A DNA stretch of 64,000 nucleotides from Armigeres subalbatus (lineage: Eukaryota; Arthropoda; Insecta; Diptera; Culicidae). The DNA lies in assembly GCF_024139115.2 (NCBI RefSeq), contig NC_085140.1:418078283-418142282 (forward strand), given 5' to 3'. Of this stretch, positions 58,381 through 64,000 are shown piece by piece. The notes under the pieces are model-generated. The model saw only the letters and a list, made by a program, of their open reading frames with translations, had not been told where the DNA came from and made no database searches. Every line of letters starts with the position of its first letter. Within the stretch, counting starts at the first letter, position 1. Made by a program: the position numbers and the translations under genes.

Positions 58381-58768
58381 ATTGGCGATTAAAGGTTGCA
58401 TGAAGAAGAAGAAGTCGAAGGATGATATTAGAAAAATATTGCACGGGGAAGCATACGGAAATTTTTTTAAAACTCTTCTCAAAAATTCTAGAAGCGATTT
58501 AATTAAAAACGGAATGCAGTACGGAGTTGGACTTTTCTTATACTGTGTATTAGATATGATATCATAAAATAAAATTTGAAATCGAAAAATTGCGTTTATT
58601 ATGCAGTAGAAGGATAGTCCAACCCCGTACTGCTAACCGGTTTTAATTAAATTGCTCCTAGAATTTCTGAGAAGAGTTTTAAAAAACTTCCCGTATGCTT
58701 CCCCATGCAATATTTTTCAAATATCATCCTTCGACTTCTTCTTCTTCATGCAACCTTTAATCGTCAAT
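58381..58768. repeat. 388-bp inverted duplication of a coding-like segment (hairpin-RNA-like)
   Basis: Left arm (58381-58548) and right arm (58600-58768) are reverse complements over about 168 bases with roughly 90% identity. They are separated by about 50 AT-rich bases. The left arm is open in one frame (GCMKKKKSKDDIRKILHGEA, then YGNFFKTLLKNSRSDLIKNG); the right arm has the same frame with two stops. Several arm differences fall at third codon positions. I do not recognise the protein. Confidence 0.85.
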
Positions 58769-60015
58769 AGATAGGTTGGCTCCGGTTAGTAATTAGCCAT
58801 CGCTCAGCTCTCAGCCTGGCGGCCGTGGATTGAGAGATATCCCCACTTGCACGCCGGGTGCGCACTTTTCCACGAAGGATTGCAACTCAGATGAATGGTG
58901 GCGTGGTGGCGACAAAATGTCATATGTTCGTGTTCAGCCATCACCAGGCGGGCGGGCGGGCAAAGATGTAATCGGTTCCAGTTGGATGAAGTGATTAATA
59001 CTGCTGGAGAGTGAGTGTTCGATGATTTGCTCACATGACGCGGTTATTTTGACGACGGGTATTGTGCGACCACACCGCAAGGTGCGAAATTACTAACCGA
59101 AGCCCGATAAACCAAGATCTAGATTAACGAAATTAATTACAGTGATTGAATGCTGGGAAGGGCGGCGATGAACCACGAAAGGTGGCAGCTAGCGGTGAGG
59201 TGACGGCGCGTTAATTAGAGAGGTGTTAATTGCTGCCATTATGATATGGGCGAGCTGTTCGCTTCAATAGAGCTAAGAATGTGAGAAAATGTTAGAAGAT
59301 TGCTTCTCCTAAACGATTCTCGAGAAGCGTAAATGTCGGTTTAGTCGAGTATTAGCGCGGTAATGAGCGACGATAATGTGATTTTGTTGACTCGTTTTAC
59401 TGATGAATAGTCGACAGGGGGACATGATACTATGATAGTAATTAATTATTAATGATTTGAGACCAGAATGGAGGAAATATAAAGTGTGGAAATCAATTTA
59501 ATATATTTTTATAAAATATTTAAAATCTAAGGATTCTTCAGATTTCACAAAATATTTGATAGAAAATGTAAAAACCCTACTTAAAAGTAAAAGTGTCTCC
59601 CAGGGTAAGACACCTCACGCCATCGTGTTTGATCTGTTAAAAAATACAGGACCACCGTCTTCGGCTAGACTGAATACACCCATTAAACAAATCATACAAT
59701 TTGTGTATAATCTTGGCATATACAATCCTGCAAGGTTTTAATACAAAAAATGTAAGGTTTCTATACGGATAATTTATTAAAATAATACATATTGTAAGGT
59801 TTCAATACAGTAATCGAGTTAAAATCTTCCAAATTTGTACATGTATATATTTTTAACAGATTTTGCAACGTTTTAATACAGAACTGAATTAGAATCTGCC
59901 ATCAACTGGTTGAATATACTAAACACATAGCATTGAAGGGTGTCCACAGATTCATCGCATCACTTTCAAAAGTCGATAACATTGCGCCTGCTGGTCAATT
60001 AAAACGAAATTATGC
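58769..60015. promoter_or_regulatory. Repeat-poor intron island 2b, candidate cis-regulatory region
   Basis: GGCGGGCGGGCGGG at 58947-58960 fits a KLF/Sp1 type site. CTGCCATTATGA at 59233-59244 fits a PHO site. GTTAATTAGAGAGG near 59211 joins a homeodomain core to a GAGAG word. More TAATTA lies near 59110 and 59443. From about 59500 the sequence becomes AT-rich, with phrases like GTAAGGTTTCAATAC repeated at 59737-59815. Confidence 0.4.
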
Positions 60016-60183
60016 CATAAGACGAGTTAATACAATCCCATTGAATTCCACCACTTAATTGTATCTTGACAGATACGTATTTCGACCTCAACAGTAAGGC
60101 CGTCTACGTGAGGTCGAAATACGTACCTGTCAAGATACAATTAAGTGGTGGAAATCAATGGGATTGTATTAACTCGTCTTATG
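60016..60183. repeat. 168-bp near-perfect hairpin
   Basis: Arms 60016-60090 and 60109-60183 pair at 73 of 75 positions around an 18-base spacer. The arms start CATAAGACGAGTTAATAC and end CGTATTTCGACCTCA. No target duplication or coding was found. It is probably a fold-back repeat. Confidence 0.92.
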
Positions 60184-62174
60184 ACAAGTGAAGACATTCC
60201 ACTAAAAAGCTCAAAATATTTTTCTTAACGAAATTATGGCTAAAATGGCTTCAGTGAATGTAATTTGCACTGCGTGAGTTTCATTGCGGATCTTCCAGTG
60301 GTTTTGCAATTACAATCGAAGTAACAACAGGTGCACGATAAAATTTTGCAAATTGGGGGAAGTTAACAATCCACATCTTACGAAAAGGTGTTAGTAATCC
60401 AATTTCGTGCAAATTGCCCCAAAACAAAAAAACACCAGAATTGCGACTCGTTGAAAGATACTAGGCTTGAATAAAAGCACGAGCTTCTGAAATATCTAAA
60501 ATTCGTTATTGCGGAGCATATCACCTTAATAAAGTAAAAAAAGTAGCATAAAATATTATGAGCATACATTTCAGGTCAACTGTCTCAAAGAAAATGTGTT
60601 TTGATGCATTTTTAGTTTAAAATCTAAATAAAAAAACGGAGCTGCTCAAATCTAATTTTGGAAGGATATTCGAAAGATTGTGGGCCGATATCAAGACTTC
60701 ACATAGAATCATCCGCTTTACGAAAAGTTTTCTCCTTACTAAGGCGAAATCGAAACAACACTACACGGCTTGCAAATATGCTTAGCCAATTGATGTGGGA
60801 TATCGCTAGCCACACGGCCACACGGGTGAAGATCAAGAAAAACTATTGCTTCAGGCAGGACTTTTGGCTCTAGAGATAGCGTGCTGGAACGTGGATTGCG
60901 ATAACGAATACGATTTACGATTCTCTCAAAATTCAGAATCTTCGGATTTTCCTCAGGGTGCATGAGTTTTCTGTTCTGACTTAACAAGAAACCTGTTCTA
61001 CGATTTTGAAAAAATCTAAGGCTTTATCTAGAAAGCAATATGTTTCCAGTAATTTCCCTTGAAAAAGGCCAAATACATTCGGCCGAAACGTCGGGTAATT
61101 TCAAAATCTAGCCGTTTTGATTATCCTCAGACTGAGAAAGCCACATCCATAAATAAAATATTATATTTTTTTTCGTGGCGTGCGTTTTGGCTCTCTTTAT
61201 TCTTTATTTAAAGGCTTGCATCAGACTTGCCTAAGAAGAAACATATGGCCCGGTAGAAAGACCAGAGTTTCATAGTGTTATATATCAATAGGCTAAGCTC
61301 GAAAAATAGATGTGATGTCTGTATGTATGAGCGTTTGAGAAGAACGCGACAATAAAGATGTTCATCGTGGTGCCACTCCAAGTATCACGCGCAACATCTT
61401 CCATAAAGCACTTTGTTTCCATACAGTTTCATTGCAGGCAATGACAAAACAACAAAGCCCAAAAGGTTTCATGAAGATTTCAAAAATATTCGAATTGCAA
61501 TCAATGTTTCATTAACATTGCAATGCAACATGTGTTTGGCATTTAGAAACAAACAACCAAAGAATACAGCACTACATGTTGCATACATGAAACAGAAACG
61601 TTAAGTAGCATATTATGAACCATGTAACATAAATGCGTCTTTCAAAAATAAATTGTTTCTGATTTACAGACATCTTCGCACGTGCTTCGCACAATGTTAT
61701 GACAACTCCCAATTTATTCCAGTGGTGGTGCAATCAAATAACGAGAAACCTGAGTACGAAACTTCAAAATTGTATGGATTTTATGATGAGTTAACATGCA
61801 TCCCCTCAAAGTATAGAATGGTGCTGTGGTAGAGTGAAGCTTTATCAATCACAAGATCCATAAATCGAATCCATATTATATATATATATTTTTTCTTTTT
61901 GCTGCAGTATTTTGCAACATTGTGTCAATTGTATTGCAATCGAAGGATGTTTCCATAGGCTCCACCCCTTACCTGGTTGGCTTCAGCATCGGTAAACCTA
62001 TGGCTGGCTCCACCCTTACGCTTTTTAGATTGCAAGCCAGTTATATTAGATGGCTCATTAACAAAGATTGATCTTTCTGGATAGTTGCAGCATGGTTCCG
62101 GCACTTCTGAAGAATGGAGAGTCCAACAGTCCGGTGGATTCAATTGAAGCTTAAACGGAATACCGAAAACCAGG
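60184..62174. other. No gene recognised
   Basis: The phrase GGCCGAAACGTCGGG near 61080 resembles a repeat tail motif. 61880-61900 is a TATATA run. Short open frames on both strands have no domain. Confidence 0.4.
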
Positions 62175-62330
62175 TGGCCACTTCTTTCCGTGCGTTGGGC
62201 CGGAAGGTCGGTGCTACCGGCCAAACGGTCAAGAAGTATTTAGCCAAAATGTATATCATGACGCGGTAAAGTTAGTCCAAGTCAGCCATGTCGGAGAACC
62301 AAGAGGAAAGCTAAAAGCAACGTGTGACGA
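62175..62330 (+). pseudogene. Remnant of a Tc1/mariner-type transposase N-terminus
   Basis: The + strand reads SFRALGRKVGATGQTVKKYL followed by AKM, a helix-turn-helix like those at the start of mariner-family transposases. A stop follows about ten codons later, and the rest is not recognisable. No terminal repeats were found. Confidence 0.45.
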
Positions 62331-62344
62331 TTGTTGTCATAGGT

Positions 62345-64000
62345 AGAGATCTTTTCGGCGAAGCGGAGTATGATAGTCCATCGAAACAACGCAGCTCCGA
62401 CTCGTGACACATCTGCTCTGCATTAATATTCACCCTTAGGGCAGGCATCCCTCTACGTACCTATTTCCGCCAACCTCGGACAATAGAATATCACGTTTTC
62501 TAGAGTCTTCTCCACGTTCACTAATGCCGGGCAGAAGAGTGACGACACATATTTACACCGGTTCAGATATTGGCGGAAATGGCCGTGTCCGGACAGTAGC
62601 TGTGTGAGGTAAAAGTTCACTTCTCCATGTTCCCTGTTCCTCATATTCGCAGGAATAGTCGACATGGGTGTTGAAATTCATCCGGTTGTCGATCACCCGC
62701 ACTGGTGGTATGTCGTGCCCAATGAGAATAGATAGAAGGTGAGGAAGAAGACCAAATGCAAGGGTATTAGTGGATGATGAAAAATGTAAACAGCAAATGG
62801 TGACGTACATATTTGCACGGCTTCTTATGGGAGCTCGTTGGTAGGTAGTAGTGAAAGCTTTTTCGCCATACACGAAAGGCACGCACACAATATATGGATT
62901 TCCATACCTTAGTATTTATTTTCATTGTGTCGTGCCCTCTCACGCCGGTAATCTGCATCCGCTGAATTATTTTGCTGTCGCTGATCTCACTTCTGTTTTG
63001 GAGTAAGCCAGATGTAGCTTGGCTCCATTTATCCAGACTTCAACTGCGTCATCTCCGTTATCTCCGTCACCAGCCTTTCCACTTCTTCCAGCGAATCATC
63101 GGTTATCACTAGGACGATATCATTCGCGAATCCGAAGATCTTCACGCCTCTGGGCAACCTCAGCATTAGCACCTCGTTGTACATCACGTTCCACAGCGTT
63201 GGGCCGAGTATATGGAGCCATGTGGAACGCCCGCTTCAACCCTGATCGACTTCTGTTCCGAATTATTTTCGTAAACTAGATTTCGGTTCTGGAAGTCGTT
63301 CTTGAGGATCCTACTTAAGTACAAGGTGATTAGGGTTGCTTGTCAGTGTTTAAAACAATGAGCTTTTCTAATGTTCTCAAGTTACGTTTATATCTTCTTT
63401 TTTTTTTCTTTGAAAGTAATGTTATTTAATACTCAATTAATGCTTGCGATTTTCTATGAGATTGCTTTTGATTCAACCAAAATAATAGTTATTCAATCAA
63501 AATGGTGAAAAAATGTATTAAATATTTCAGACCACATAAACACAAACTGTTATCATTTACACACTTTAAAATATAACGTAGCGGCAGCATATCGAATAGA
63601 CTGAAGCTGTGAACCTCTAAATATAATTTTACCAAAAATGAAAGAAGTTATGTTGAAAAATATTAGGAATCAGCATCGTGCGTGCCAGCCTTTTTTTTGT
63701 TTTGAAAAGTTTAAGGGTGTGTGTCCGCTAGAAGAAATAAAAGTTCATTTCAGTCCGAAATTTACAAATTGTTATGTATAATTTTTGATTAAAATCAAAA
63801 TTTGATCATTTTGAAGCTTGCGTTTCGATTTTATGTACATTTACTTTACTGACAACCAACCCTATTCACCCTGTAGTCAGGGATCTGAATAGCGTTGCTG
63901 CAATGGCCTCCCAGCAGGCATTGTTGAACGCGTTTTTGACTTCAATCGTTACTACCGCGCATAGGCGATTGCCTTACCTCTTCTTTTCGGATACTCTCTC
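62345..64000 (-). pseudogene. R1-type LINE ORF2 fragment, interrupted by a MITE
   Basis: On the minus strand, from the window's right edge inwards: VVTIEVKNAFNNACWEAIA (reverse transcriptase motif A) at 63880-63990; then, beyond the nested MITE, AGVPHGSILGPTLWNVMYN, FGFANDIVLVITDD and SLEEVERLVTEI at 63030-63300; and at 62453-62665 REHGEVNFYLTQLLSGHGHF with the zinc-binding CPALVNVEKTLENVIFYCPR. The order fits R1-clade ORF2. The active-site FADD has become FAND, so it is catalytically dead. Several frameshifts exist. The 5' part continues beyond the window. Confidence 0.85.
63322..63873. mobile_element. TA-flanked MITE inside the R1-type LINE
   Basis: The left end CAAGGTGATTAGGGTTGCTT and the complement of the right end (CAGGGTGAATAGGGTTGGTT) pair, followed by GTCAGT in both. 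TA flanks each side. The R1 frame resumes on either side, which fixes the order of insertion. The 552-bp interior has no coding. Confidence 0.82.

Noticed and set aside
59556..59741. 61-codon frame considered as a small gene
   Set aside because: It is short and AT-rich, with no domain, and is followed by repeated GTAAGGTTTCAATAC phrases.

Overview
The window looks like a piece of a large, repeat-choked dipteran genome, most likely Aedes (Ae. aegypti or a close relative). The evidence is a near-complete Feilai-type tRNA-derived SINE with a 14-bp target-site duplication (44121-44444), mosquito-style LINEs of several clades, and dense TA-flanked MITEs. No tools were run, so clade names rest on remembered motifs.

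Only one host gene is well supported. It is the large first coding exon (20465-21860, + strand) of an engrailed-family homeobox gene, best matched to invected. It carries the EH1 repressor motif LKFSIDNILKADFG and the WPAWVYCTRYSDRPSSG segment, and ends at a CAG|GTGAGT splice donor in phase 1. No homeobox exon is visible downstream, so the intron appears to run more than 42 kb to the right edge. Most of the window right of 21.9 kb is therefore probably intronic.

Left flank (1-18.5 kb): a hAT-like element with matching 8-bp duplication (5-1396); a pyrimidine-rich tract; a minisatellite; several MITEs; a transposon-derived gene of a family I cannot name (11299-13381, with a 60-bp intron and an N-terminal frameshift); a 311-bp almost perfect palindrome (13922-14232); an R1-type LINE remnant; and a 5'-truncated LINE copy (17743-18470). 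18.5-20.46 kb is less repetitive and should hold the promoter and 5' UTR of the homeobox gene.

Intron (21.9-64 kb): a full-length but frame-broken I-like LINE with a 14-bp duplication (23149-28917, minus); TA-flanked MITEs; a 4.9-kb composite with inverted ends containing about 11 tandem copies of a 150-bp unit (34.3-36.0 kb); a 1.7-kb poly(A)-tailed retroposed insert with an 18-bp duplication (39754-41476); a cluster of related LINE fragments (42-49.5 kb); a decayed mariner (45790-46520); a Jockey-type fragment inside a MITE (49514-50532); and an R1-type gag split by a second reverse transcriptase element (51671-54960). The right end holds another R1-type LINE with a MITE inside it.

Two comparatively repeat-poor islands (about 46.6-49.0 kb and 57.6-59.5 kb) have TAATTA clusters, GAGAG runs and PHO-like GCCAT sites, and are candidate cis-regulatory or Polycomb-response regions. 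The second contains a 388-bp inverted duplication (58381-58768) of a coding-looking segment, which resembles a hairpin-RNA locus.
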